Of a stretch of DNA of 64,000 bases, positions 1-29,635 are shown piece by piece. The notes beneath the pieces are model-generated. The model worked only from the letters and a program-made list of their open reading frames with translations, was not told the origin of the DNA and searched no databases. The translations under genes and the position numbers were made by a program. How positions within the stretch are numbered: the first letter of the stretch is position 1; every line of letters starts with the position of its first letter. Origin of the DNA: Megaleporinus macrocephalus (lineage: Eukaryota; Chordata; Actinopteri; Characiformes; Anostomidae); NCBI GenBank assembly GCA_021613375.1, contig CM038702.1, forward strand, positions 22,238,349 through 22,302,348. Direction: 5' to 3'.

Positions 1-337
1 TAGTAAGAGGGTGGGCACTGTCCCTTGCTCTGATTACTAATCAGGGAAAAATGTGTATATAGAGTATGTATATATGAGTATATAGCTTTTCTTTCAGTTC
101 GTTTTATAGCTATACATTAGTCTATTCCTCCTGTTATTCCTGCCTGTTATTCTTTTAACACTTGTTCAACATAGTAATGCCATTTCATATATCCCACGTA
201 CCCTAGAGACATAATGTGGGGAGGTACTAGTGGTACGATATAGACCATTTACCATATAGATGTACTTTGTAGTTCTACGATTACAGACTGTAGTACATTT
301 GTTTCTCTGCATACGTTGTGAATCCCCTTTAACCCTG

Positions 338-880
338 TATAATGGTCAGGACCACCACAGAGCCAGTACTATTTGGGTGGTGGTTCATTCTCAGCACTAC
401 AGTAACACTGACGTGATGATGGTGTGTTAGTGTGTGTTGTGCTGGTGGTAGTGGATCAGATTCAGCAGTACTTATGGGCTCGTCCACCAACCCAACCTAT
501 CCAGTGAATAGCTACCTGTGGGCAGTATCCTGTGACCACTGATGAAGAACTGATGAAGGATGACCAACGCAAACTGCAGCAACAGATGAGCTCTCATCTC
601 TGATTTTACAGTGGACAGTAAGTGGAAACAGTATTTAAAACTTCAGCAGCACTGCAGTGTCTAATCTACTCATACCAGCATAACACACACTAACACACCA
701 CCACCGCCTCCTCAGTGTCCATGCGGGGTCCTGTTGGGGTCCAGTCCTGGCCATTGAAGAACAGAGTGAACGGGGCTAACAAAGTATGAATGGCAAATGA
801 ATGGCAGTCTGCAATAAGAACTACTAAGTGCGCTTATATGGCAAGTAGAGCAGATAATATGGACTATGAGTGTAGAAACA
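338..880 (+). repeat. Foldback DNA-type repeat, copy A
   Basis: Repeat with long imperfect inverted arms: the segment near 421-447 (GTGTGTTAGTGTGTGTTGTG) is the reverse complement of that near 674-700, allowing one mismatch. The right arm has a TCCTG...GGCCATTGAAGAACAG stretch. Partial copies occur at 5636-5822 and 35757-35886. No protein is visible, so it is non-autonomous. I recognise the type from fish genomes but do not name the family. Confidence 0.7.
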
Positions 881-1740
881 AGAAGGTGGACTTCCTAAGT
901 GCCCAGTGCATATATACATAGTGGTAAAATACATATTGCTGTGATGTTCTTCGTCAAACGGTTACTGTCATTTAATAATAAATTGTTGCCTACATTCTTT
1001 TTTCACCTATGGTTAATAATAGATTGTAATTGCAAAAAAAACACACTCTTCTTTATCAGATCCTGCTCCAAACTGTTCAGTATATAATCTCAGATTCAGT
1101 TCTTCATGGTATTGTGATCTGCTTCACTGGGGCTGGTGTGAAATCTGAAAAATTCTATACTCTTGGGGTTGGGGTGTAGAATTTCTTAGCGTAGGCGCAG
1201 AATGTGTCAACTGTGTGACATTACCTCCTAATGAGGACTCGCATCACTCTGAAATCCACCTCTCACTTTCTCTTAATGAGAAGCCATAATGTCTTCCCTC
1301 TGTCCTTCGCCACATCAAAAGCTAGCTGGCACATCTCCTGATCATAGCCCAGTCACATCCGCATTGAGAAGCTTCTGGAAGAGGTAGCCATTTTCACACT
1401 GGAACCTCCCCGCTGCTCTCCTCCTGATAGTCCCTGTGTTGCGTAACACCCGCATTTCTGCCTCTCTTTTTGATCACTAACACTTTGTCCCAGCGCACAG
1501 ATTTCTGTAGCCTAACATCAGGCCTCTGAGAGAGGAGCATTAGGAAACGCCAGCGCAAAGGAGCCGTCACTAACGTTTGACTTTTCCACTTTGAAGGTGA
1601 AATGCCTCAGGGTACTGATTCCCTTCCCCTTAATCAAAGAAAATATGCTTAATCAGAAGTGAATACTTACGTTGAACTGTAATGCACTGAAGCGTTTACT
1701 GAATTTTGCACCATGTCAGGCCAGTGTCTCTCTCTCTCTT
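881..1740. other. No gene seen; possible unique or conserved block at about 1190-1640
   Basis: No coherent long frame or recognised repeat. The part at 1190-1640 is less AT-rich than its surroundings and lacks low-complexity DNA, so it is the best candidate here for conserved non-coding DNA. This is inference only. Confidence 0.3.
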
Positions 1741-1743
1741 TTT

Positions 1744-1876
<133 letters not shown>

Positions 1877-1885
1877 GAGACATTT

Positions 1886-2200
1886 TTACAAACCATTTTA
1901 AAGAAAAATCATTTTACAAAATATTCTTTTTAAATATATCATAGCCACAGAAGAATAAAATAAAATACATATTAGTGGTTTAACACAGTCTATCCTCTAT
2001 CCACAGTCTATCTGCTTTACAGCAGATGTCCAAAATGTTCTTTACATTCAATGTAGGTTACTGTACTAAAATATTTTTCAAAGCAGTTTTCAAGCATTTC
2101 TATCAGTGCATTCATCATGAACTATTCAAACTATGTAAAGGACAACTGTGGAATTTGAATTATGTAGAAAACTAAAAGTAGCAAATAATGGAGATACTTT
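1886..2200 (+). repeat. 320-bp duplicated segment, copy A (uninterrupted)
   Basis: Begins ACAAACCATTTTAAA and ends near AAACTAAAAGTAG. The same string of blocks recurs at 3589-4422, where two insertions separate them. No coding sequence. Confidence 0.85.
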
Positions 2201-2739
2201 ATTCATTTTTTTCAGCAGCATAATTTTACTGAATGAAATACTGAGCAATCAAACCAGGTATTTGATGATAACTGCAAATAGTACTTGGTTACCACAAGGA
2301 AAAGCTTGGAAAGGGTTAAATAAACACACTGACATGTAAAAGCACTACTTACTGTATTAATACTATTTGAATGTTAAAAAAAAAGGGTTATAAAGCTTTT
2401 TTAAATATAATGTGTGGCACCCGGTTTGGTCTTCTGCTTCATGGTTAATGTGTTGTGCATTCTCCTCTGACCTCCTCTGGCATTTTCACCCAGAGAACTG
2501 CTGCTCACTGGATATTTTCTCTTTCATGGACAACTCTCTCTAAACTCTATAGTTGATTGTGTATAAAAATCCCAGTAGATCAGCACATTCTGAAATACTA
2601 ACCACCATACCGCGTTCAAAGCCACTTGAATCACCTTTTCTCCCGTTCTGATGCTAACTATATCAGGTGTTCTCAACCATGTCCACATGTCTAAATGCTG
2701 CCATGTGATATATGTGAAGTATGACTCAATTACTGCAGA

Positions 2740-3325
2740 GACCCAAACCTCCTTTGGCCTTGCACCAGGAGCTTCATGGCATAAGTTTCAGTAGCCGAGC
2801 AGCTACAAGCAAACTTTAAATCACCAAGCGTCAAATGGAGTGGAGCAACTTGTTTAGTGTAATGCCAAATTATGCTACTCTATCTGGGAGTCTGATGAAC
2901 AAGTCTGGGTTTGGTGAATGCCAGGTGAATGTTACCTGCCTGATTGCACCTAATTATAGGGATAATTATATGAGGAGGGATAATTATATGAGGTTGTTTT
3001 TTTAGAGATTGGCTTCGACCCCATAGTTCCAGTGAAGGGCTATCTTAATGCTTTAGTATAACTAAACATTTAAACTAGTGTGGGAATAGTTTGAGAAAGG
3101 CACTTTTCCTGTTCCAGTGCACAAAGCAGGTGCATAAAAGCTGGTTGGGATAGTTTGGTGTGGAGCTTGACTGGTCCTGACCCTATGGGATGAATGGGCC
3201 GAAATTCCCACAGACACACTCCAAAATCTTGTAGCCTTCCCAGAAAAGCAGAAGCTGTTATAGTTGCAAAGAGGGGACCAACTTCATATTAATGTCTATG
3301 TTCTGTTTGATGTAAACAATCCAAC
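2740..3325 (+). mobile_element. Degenerate Tc1/mariner-like transposon relic
   Basis: Conceptual translation from 2891 reads SDEQVWVW, stop, MPGECYLPDC, matching the segment around the first catalytic Asp of fish Tc1-like transposases. Later blocks resemble VPVHKA and LWDE around the second catalytic region. Stops, deletions and frameshifts show it is dead. It ends near ACCAACTTCATATTAATG, the 3' tail of this family. Confidence 0.7.
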
Positions 3326-3690
3326 AACTTTATAAAACAAGTAAAAAGGGCCAATCATTTTGCATTTGTCGCTGTGTACAAACTGCTTAGACTGTCAGCA
3401 ATCCCAACACAAAACACTTTGCTACATCCCAGATCAGTCGCCACGTCACAAACGACTGCTGGTACATGTTCTGTCATGCTCCACTTTCTTTTCTCATGCA
3501 AATTCACTCTTCCTTGGTCTTTACTGTTAGCACCTGAGAAAAACACCTCATCACAACTCCTCACGTGTGTCCCTGACCTATAAAACCCTTTACAAACCAT
3601 TTTAAACAAAGAATATTTTACAGAATATTGCACTACTGCACAATTTTAAACATATTATAGCCACAGAACAGTAATACATACATATTTGTG

Positions 3691-3820
3691 TCTTATATGC
3701 ACTGTCTATGTTGCACTGTCTATGTTGCACCATGGTCCTGGAGGAACATTGTTTCGTTTCACTGTGTACTCTGTATGTAGTTGAAATGACAATAAAACCC
3801 ACTAGACTTGACTTGACTTG
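3691..3820 (+). mobile_element. 5'-truncated LINE 3' tail
   Basis: 130-bp insertion flanked by an exact 9-bp direct repeat ATATTTGTG (3682-3690 and 3821-3829). It contains GACAATAAAACCCACT and a short tandem tail of TTGAC units. Severe 5' truncation, target-site duplication and a repeat tail fit target-primed reverse transcription. Confidence 0.8.
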
Positions 3821-3901
3821 ATATTTGTGATTTAACATAATCTTTCCCAAAATCATAGCTTTACAGCAGAGGTCACATATGTTATTTACTTTCAATGTAG
3901 G

Positions 3902-4275
3902 TGTAACGATTCAGACTCAGACATTGTGTTACAATCCATATGCAAGACTTTATTAACTCAAAAATGGGTAGAAACGTGAAACAAGGTGCTCAGGCGGATC
4001 GGTGAGTCCAGCGGCCTCGAGGACTCCAGGGAGGGCAGCAGGTCAAGAATGGAGTTACTGGACCAAACGGGAAGCCGGCTAGACGCTGGCTTCAGAGATA
4101 ACCAGAGGTAAGGTGTGTCACAAACAATATCACAATTAATGCTACGCACTGTGTGCAGTACATGGAGAGACTATATACACCTACTAATGAGTTACAGGTG
4201 TATAGGAGATAAGGGGAATGGGTGTGTGCACCCTGGAGATAAGGACCCTGCGGGCGCTGAGAGGCGGTGCTTACA
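3902..4275 (-). mobile_element. Solo LTR of an LTR retrotransposon
   Basis: 374 bp, begins TGTAACG and ends CTTACA, so the ends are TG...CA with a short TGTAA/TTACA inverted repeat. It is flanked by the exact 5-bp direct repeat GTAGG (3897-3901 and 4276-4280). On the minus strand a TATATA-like box precedes the middle and an AATAAA lies close to the end, as in an LTR read on that strand. No internal gag/pol region is present, so it is a recombination product. Confidence 0.8.
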
Positions 4276-4775
4276 GTAGGTTACTGTACAGAAATATTTT
4301 TCAAAGCAGTTTTCGAGCATTTCTATCAGTGCATTCGTCATGAACTTTTCAAACACTGTAAAGGACAACTGTGGAATTTGAATTATGTAGAAAACTAAAA
4401 GTAGTAATAATAGAGATACTTGTTTGATACTTGTAAAAAGTCAGGTGTATGGCATTCAGGTGTACATACATGCTGAACATCTTCAAATGACATGTTTTGT
4501 TGATTTTCTAAAAATGTGAAAATAAGGTCAGGAAAATAAGGTGAAAATAAGGTCAAACCATCTCTACAGCAAATAAACTTTTCACGGTTTCATTTTATGA
4601 GTTATGAATAAGGAGCAGGTCTGTTTCCCCCCAGTATGTTAAATTCATTAAACTGTACTTATGTATTAAACACAACCTACTCTGATAAAAGGCCTGCTGC
4701 AATCATTTAAACTTATTTAATTAGCTTCCGCAAACAATGTGAAGTGGGGGTATTTTAGTGGTTTGATGCAAATGC

Positions 4776-5018
4776 ATGTAAATAAGCAGATGTAAGGAAA
4801 TACATGTAAGTAAGCAGATGTAAGGAAATACATGTAATTAAGCAGATGTAAGGAAATACATGTAAATAAGCAGATGTAAGGAAATACATGTAAGTAAGCA
4901 GATGTAAGGAAATACATGTAAATAAGCAGATGTAAGGAAATACATGTAAGTAAGCAGATGTAAGGAAATACATGTGAGGAAGCAGATGTAAGGAAATACA
5001 TGTAAGAAAGCAGAAATC
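4776..5018. repeat. 28-bp minisatellite, about 8.5 copies
   Basis: Unit contains AGCAGATGTAAGGAAATAC; this block starts at 4785, 4813, 4841, 4869, 4897, 4925, 4953 and 4981, exactly 28 bp apart, with a partial copy at 5009. Open frames across it are artefacts of the repeat. Confidence 0.97.
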
Positions 5019-5635
5019 ACATTTACTGAGAGAGTCACAGAAACTGTAACTTCTGATTAGAGCTCAGACTCTGCTTGTAAATGTAGTGGTGTACTTTAAG
5101 AATTGCTATTTAAAAATCTAAACTAGCTAAAATGATGTGATCATCACAAGCCTACCTGTTACCAAAACATGTTTACCCTGTGAGAGCAATGACTAAATGT
5201 TTGTTGATTTTATGTTTAAGAACAGAGCTGCATATATTGTGTATACATATTGGTTTTAAAATTTGGAACTCTCTGGTGGAAATGAATGATTTCACATAAT
5301 GTGTGGAAGAACATTTTGTAGCATCAGTTGTGCTTCGGGAGCCTTCCCTGAGCTCATGACCCTGGTTGCAAGTATGTTCAAAAGTGTGTGAAGGACGTGT
5401 CACCTAAGAAAGGTAATAACTGAATTTTGTTATCTTCATCAGTCTAGTGTTCATTTTGTATCTGAGACCTAAAGAGTTCTCCCTTATTTTTGAGCCTTGG
5501 TGCCTAAAGGCATAAAATTAAAAAAAAAAATGTACGTTTTACATGCAGCTTGAAAACAGACTAATAATGTAAATTAATATTTTTACAATTAAGAGACAAA
5601 TATAGAGACAATTATAATTAACATTTAAAGTCAGT
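5019..5635. other. Intergenic, nothing recognised
   Basis: AT-rich, with a short A-run near 5519. No supported gene or repeat. Confidence 0.4.
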
Positions 5636-5822
5636 GTCACTGCAGTATTAAGAATGACCCACCACCCAAATAATACCTGTTCTGTGGTGGTGCTGTGGGG
5701 GTCCTGATCATTGATCACTAAATGGGGAAATGGTGGGATAACAAATAATGCAAAGAAACAGACTGACTACAGTCTGCAATTGTAGAATTACAGAGTGCTC
5801 CTATATGATAAGTGAAGCCGGA
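5636..5822 (+). repeat. Foldback repeat, copy B (right half only)
   Basis: Shares CACCACCCAAATAATACCTG-type arm, GGGGGTCCTGATCATTGA and CTATATGATAAGTG with the right half of the copy at 338-880. Confidence 0.65.
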
Positions 5823-6340
5823 GATGGATAGAAGATGTGCTCCACTAATGAAATATCCTGTCTCTCTCTTTATAACTAAAACATTTGATTATTTGATTAT
5901 ATTCGTTTTTTCCCTTCACAGTCCCAGAGGGGTAAAACCACACCCCCCATGTTGGGGGCAGCAAATTTTTCATAAAGCCACCGCTGCCGTTTCCATAGTG
6001 ACAGTCTCATCTGTTGTGTTGCATGATGAAAGAATAGGAAACGATAAAGAAACAAAGAGATAGGGATTGCAGGGAACAAATGAGTAAGCTAACACACGTC
6101 ACAATACCTTTCCTCTATCTGAGTAGGTAGAGTCGCTCTCACTGACTGCTTTGTGACTGTAAACATGGCACTGTCATTGGATGCCAACTGTGGGGTGATT
6201 TACCACAATATTATTGTACACTTACACAAACACACATAGCCTTGCATGCAAAAGCTTCAATGAGTCAAGAACTTAAAGACAATCAGCAGGCTAAATTTGA
6301 AGAAAAGAGAGTTAGAGAGAGAGAGACAGACAGAGAAGTG

Positions 6341-6342
<2 letters not shown>

Positions 6343-6428
<86 letters not shown>
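6343..6428. repeat. Compound (TA)n(T)n microsatellite
   Basis: About 43 bp of TA followed by a T-run of about 43 bases, preceded by a GA-rich stretch. Confidence 0.95.
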
Positions 6429-6869
6429 CAAAATTATAAGTGTAAATTAAATGTAAATTAATATTCTGATGTTGAGTGAGTGTGTTTGAGTGGGTTTTCT
6501 TAACATGATAGTAACCAAACAGAATGACAAACATGTTTTAAGCTATTAGAAGTAATTCGAATGTGATCCTCTAAGGCATTTGTTTGTTACTGTACAAATC
6601 AACGCATTTAACATAATTCGTTTTGTTTCAGTACATGCCATGTTTATACATTACACAAAGAGAAATATTAGACTCAACTCATTCAAGAGTAAGTAGGGCT
6701 TGTAAAAGTACAGTACTGCCAGCTAATCTAGGTTTACAGTGCAGGTTGCCCTGATGTCTGGTGGGATAGACTAGAGATGGGCATAACAAGTCTTTATCTA
6801 TGTTGCAGGGTCCTTCTCAAGGAAAATGGCACACATGTCACAGAGAAGCAACAGAACTACAGCCCAGAT

Positions 6870-7410
6870 TTCTAAAAAAGTTGAAATACTGTTTAAAATA
6901 TACATACGTGTAAATAAAAACTGAATGCAACAATTTGCAGACCAATATTTTACTATTTCATAAAAATTATTATATCATTTAGAACTCGATGGCAGCAACA
7001 CATCTTAAAAAGACTGGAAAAATGGGTGATACAATTAAAAAACAGCTGGAGAAGCAACTAATGTGCACATGACTGAATGATTGCCATCACCATCTACAGT
7101 ACATAATGTCACCAGAGGATTCTCAGAAACTAGAGGAATCCCTGTGCACAAGGGCCAAGTCCGACAGACAATATAGGATGCTCATGATCTTTGGGCCCTC
7201 AGGTGGTATTAAAAACAGGTATGATTCTGTAGTGGAAATCACGGCATGGGCCTTAAAGAAGAGAGGACGCTACACAATGGTCTCACTTTTCAACATCTGA
7301 TATGTGTTTTATGTTCAAATGTAAATAAAATATGAATCTATAATATTTGCAAATCATTGTCTTCTATCATTGCCTTATTTGCATTATTTACATTTTTCAC
7401 ATAGTATGTA
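6870..7410 (+). mobile_element. Non-autonomous Tc1-like relic (family with AATGCAACAATTTGCA-type end)
   Basis: The left end has AAAAAAGTTGAAATACTG and the right end has ATATTTGCAAATCATTGTCT. Between them is a short remnant translating as SPEDSQKLEESLCT...KNRYDSVVEITAW, resembling the N-terminal DNA-binding part of a fish Tc1-like transposase. End fragments of the same family appear near 11975-12040, 42820 and 45867. Confidence 0.55.
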
Positions 7411-7489
7411 AAAATTCTTTTGCATACCTAAAGAGTTCTAAACTCTCTATGGAAGCAACATATGCACACAAAGAGTCAAGAGCTTTATG

Positions 7490-7745
7490 AAATGGGATTA
7501 TATGGCTAAGCAACTGCACAGAGGCCTAAGTTCACTATGCAAGATACCAAGCGTCGGTGGGCTTGGGGTCAAGCGTGCCGTTACTGGGCTCTAAAGCAGT
7601 TCTGCTCTTTTGTCTGAACGGGTGTACAAAATCTTAAAGGGGGCCAACTTCATTAATGCCAATGATTTTAGAATAAAATGTCCAACACGTTCATATAGGT
7701 GTGATAGTCAGGTGTGTCACATACCTTTGGTCATACAATGTAATA
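7490..7745 (+). mobile_element. Internally deleted Tc1-like relic, same family as 2740-3325
   Basis: Shares CCAAGCGTCGG, a stretch like GCGTGCCGTTACTGGGCTCT, and the 3' tail GGGGGCCAACTTCATTAATG with GTGTGTCACATACCTTTGG at the end. Most of the transposase is gone. Confidence 0.6.
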
Positions 7746-7749
7746 GAAT

Positions 7750-9725
7750 GTTATACTAAGACTGTCCTTCTTGTGAGTTTTCTGTGTTACCTATTTGTTC
7801 AAGTACCAAACTCGTGAGGTTGTGCTCCACTATTTCTCACCAATAGCTCTCTCTCCATCATGTGGTTAGATGAGGAATTGTCTTTTAAAGCAGACCTTGA
7901 TTTCTCATTGAAAGTACAAAAAACATTTTCTTTATAAGCATTTAGTTAGCACATACTATACCCTTATTTAAACACTGCTCTGCTGCCGTCCTTCGCACAG
8001 TTTGGCCACATGGGAAAAAAAATGGCCATGTCAAGAAAAAATGCTGCAATGAATTTATTTCTTTTGACAGAAACTGTGTTGATGTATGTTAGTAATGCAG
8101 TTTACTGATGCTGTTGTTTATTGTGCCGTCCATAAATCACACAGTCATATTTATTCTTATATTAGCCTCTTTTCTAAAAGTCTGTCTTAGGAAGTAAGTG
8201 CTTTGCATTTATTTTGGACATGTATTTGCAAATGTATTGTATATACACACAAGCAATGCAAATTTCGTACTCGGCATGCTGCTGCATTGGTTAGAGGACA
8301 TCTGCTATTTAACAATAGGGCACTGTCATCATAAGCAAGAGCAAGAGGTCACTTGGTAGGTCTAAAAAGGATGTCCATAAACCATAAACTTCCATAAACC
8401 TAGAGAGGAAGTACTGTACCTAGATGTGGCTACTCATTTTCATGATATAAAGCTATTATGAAAAAGATATAAGATAATGATTTGCTATTATGAAAAAGCT
8501 ATTATGTAGGCTGAAGGATGGTACAAAACACACGGTGTTAAAAGTCAATCTTAAACTTGTGCACTTTGCTAGTTCATGTCTCTTGTCACATTAAGCGTTA
8601 TTAACCATATCACAAAAGACAAAACGCTTGCTTTCCTGTAACCGTCCATCAAATGAATCGTCCAATCACAATGTAATCTCCAATTCAAATATAAAAGTAA
8701 TTTTGAATTCATCACTGTGCATCAGAAAAAAAAAAAACAAGTGTGGATGTAGTCATACTAGGGTAGGGTTCAGGTTGGTTAGGTTACTGAAGTTCCAGAT
8801 TACATTTCTTTAAACTTACTAAACCTTCAGCTTGATTAGTTATTACAGGAGCTAGCACTGCTATACAAAATAAAGATCGAACAGTTAACATTTGTTTTGC
8901 CTTTTTCCATCAAACCCCGTGGTGCTCCAGGTTCCTCAGACTGAATTTTTTGGTTCTATAATGAAAAGCTTGTTATGTAAAGCTGTGTGGAACATGACAG
9001 GTTTATGGAGTTATGTTTTAAAGGCCTTACAATGAAATGGCTGTATGTAATAACAAATAAACTACGCTAGTAAAAATTCAAGGCTCGGCTTAAAACTTAG
9101 TTAGGATTCCTATGAAGTGACTTGTAAACATAAGGGGTGGCCAGTGCAACCACTGCATGAAACCTTAGCCATCCTAAATAAGATGGTTAGCCAGCATCAA
9201 TAAAGCAGTCTTCAGAAGAGCACTGTACCACTTACTAGAGGATGCACAGAGTAGTCGACTTCACTGCTTGGTGCTTGGTATTGACTAGTAACCAATATAG
9301 AAGGCTACCAACATGGGTGCCTTGAAGAAGACAACAGAGCAGGAGCCTGGTGATTTCAGTGTCCATATCCTCTGGTGTTTTGAAGGCTAGCAGTGTGATC
9401 CAGGGCTTATCCAGGGTACATCGTACTGTACTGACCAGCAGAGTCTGTTCTGTCACTTATCGGTCAATCTACGGTGTTTAAAGATTAGATACCGAATGTT
9501 GTTCTATCTAACAGAGAAAAAAATGGATCTTGAGGTTAAGGTCAGAGTTATGTTTATGGATGAGCTCACAAATATAGACGTGTGTGTGTGTGTGTGTGTG
9601 TATATCTTTGTGTCTCCCTCCACAAATGTCATCAGAGCTTCTGACTGGACTGATGTAAGTGGGGGAGGAGCCTAAGCTTTACAAGGTGACCTATAAAATG
9701 GCTAAAAAGAGGTGTGTGATTATTA
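7750..9725. other. Intergenic, no gene supported
   Basis: AT-rich sequence with only short frames. It holds a (TG)n run at about 9581-9602 and a dispersed motif at 9367-9410 that recurs at about 24978 and 25292. Confidence 0.4.
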
Positions 9726-9779
9726 TTGCTTATTTATTATTAATACTGTTACTGTTAATAATATATAAAATCTCCTGTG

Positions 9780-10300
9780 TAAGCAGTGTGCTTTAATGTA
9801 TGTACTTTGCCAGCATTTCCTCCAACTTTGTGTACATGATCTTGTCTCTTGTGTCTCACAGGCCATCAGGCTTGTAAACACCTCATGCACTACCTCTCTA
9901 ACCTCTCCTATCTGAACTGGTTTTAACTGGTCTGATTTTAACTGCACCTTACACACACTGTACTGCTGTTTACATATAATAGTGTTTACATTCGCTACTC
10001 GCACAAAAACATTATTGTTTACATTTGTTACTTGCAACTTGCACTTTATGGCTGCTGCTCTTTATACTTGCACATAAAAGCACACGTAACTTTTATTTTG
10101 TATTATTTTTAACTATATAAAAAATACTTTTATTTACTTCAACTTATATTATTATACAATGTATATTTTGTAAATATTTTTATTATCTGTTTTTTTGTTA
10201 TCTTTATTGGTGAATGGAGGAGCAGCAAAGTAAGAATTTCACTGTAAGCGTAACTGTCTGTTCTGCTGTGCATATGACTCTTGAATCTTGAATCTTGCAG
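9780..10300 (+). mobile_element. Probable truncated LINE 3' end
   Basis: Ends with GTAAGAATTTCACTGTAAG and a tandem tail of TTGAATC units (10270-10299), the form of fish LINE 3' ends. The left boundary is uncertain. Confidence 0.5.
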
Positions 10301-11147
10301 GAGTATGTTTTACAAGAAAATTCTTGTTTTGTACCACCTGGGAGTTCAAACAGCTAAATGGGATGCACCTATACATTTTACCACAAAGGTGTCGGAGGGT
10401 GGGCACCTTCCTGTGTACTTTTGGTTAGTGGCCAGGGACCAGTAAAGCAGTTTTTTTGTTAGTTTTTTTATTTTTTTTTGTATAATAGCACAGCATTTTA
10501 TTGGGGGTTGGTTTTAATAAAATAGCTCAAAGCTCTTATTTATGTGTTCCTTGTCAGTTTGTCCCTTTTCACTAGTTCAGTGTTTTAATGCCATGTTACT
10601 GATGCAGCAGTAGAAAATCATCAAAAAAAAAAAAAATAAATAATAATAATAATAAAAAGTTTGAACTCTATTTTCAACATTTATGTTGTGGATTTGTAAT
10701 TTTTTTATTTAATCTGAAATGTGTTATTCCACAGGTTGAAGGTGATAACCTCATAGGAAGGCTATGAAGCACTGTGCATATGCACGCTAGACCAACCACA
10801 AGGTTAAACACAAAATGTGGTGATTGATGTGACCAGACAGTGACATGTTTGACGACTTGCAGCAAAGGGAAGGCTAGAATTACAGGAGCAAAATAAAACC
10901 CACATAAATGCGAACACTAACAAAGAGATAGTACTAGGAAGGTGACTGGAGAGGGCAGAGTATGGACAGGGAAACTGTGCCAAGACTGAAACTAAACTGT
11001 AGCGATTTGCCTCCTATTTTAATACTCAACTGCAGTGCACATGAATTCCTGTACTTAAACTTGCAGGCTCTTGTGCGCAATTTCCTGCCCTTGTCAGTGT
11101 ATTCTTGAAGCAGACCGGTCACATTTATCAGGTTCCTGTTTTCAATA

Positions 11148-11171
11148 ATGACTTTACACACCAGAAGCTGA
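11148..11171 (+). promoter_or_regulatory. Candidate upstream ORF of the first gene
   Basis: ATG-initiated 7-codon frame with stop, 35 bases before and out of frame with the start at 11207. It matters only if the transcript starts further upstream, which the sequence does not show. Confidence 0.35.
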
Positions 11172-11206
11172 TAGAATTGGACTTTTGTGCTGAGAACAGT
11201 GGGACG

Positions 11207-29635
<18,429 letters not shown>

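Larger units (their letters stand above)
3589..4422 (+). repeat. 320-bp duplicated segment, copy B (with two insertions)
   Basis: Matches 1886-2200 in order but is split by a LINE tail (3691-3820) and a solo LTR (3902-4275). After removing them and one copy of each target-site duplication, the length is about 320 bp. Confidence 0.85.

Noticed and set aside
3355..3633. Minus-strand 92-codon frame
   Set aside because: No recognised domain; overlaps the duplicated non-coding segment and follows a transposon relic.
4717..5038. Three overlapping minus-strand frames of YLHVFPYICL-type repeats
   Set aside because: They are translations of the 28-bp minisatellite in all frames (28 is not a multiple of 3), not a gene.
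11105..11206. Upstream in-frame extension of the first gene's exon 1
   Set aside because: Frame is open but has no ATG before 11207; a non-AUG start cannot be supported from sequence.
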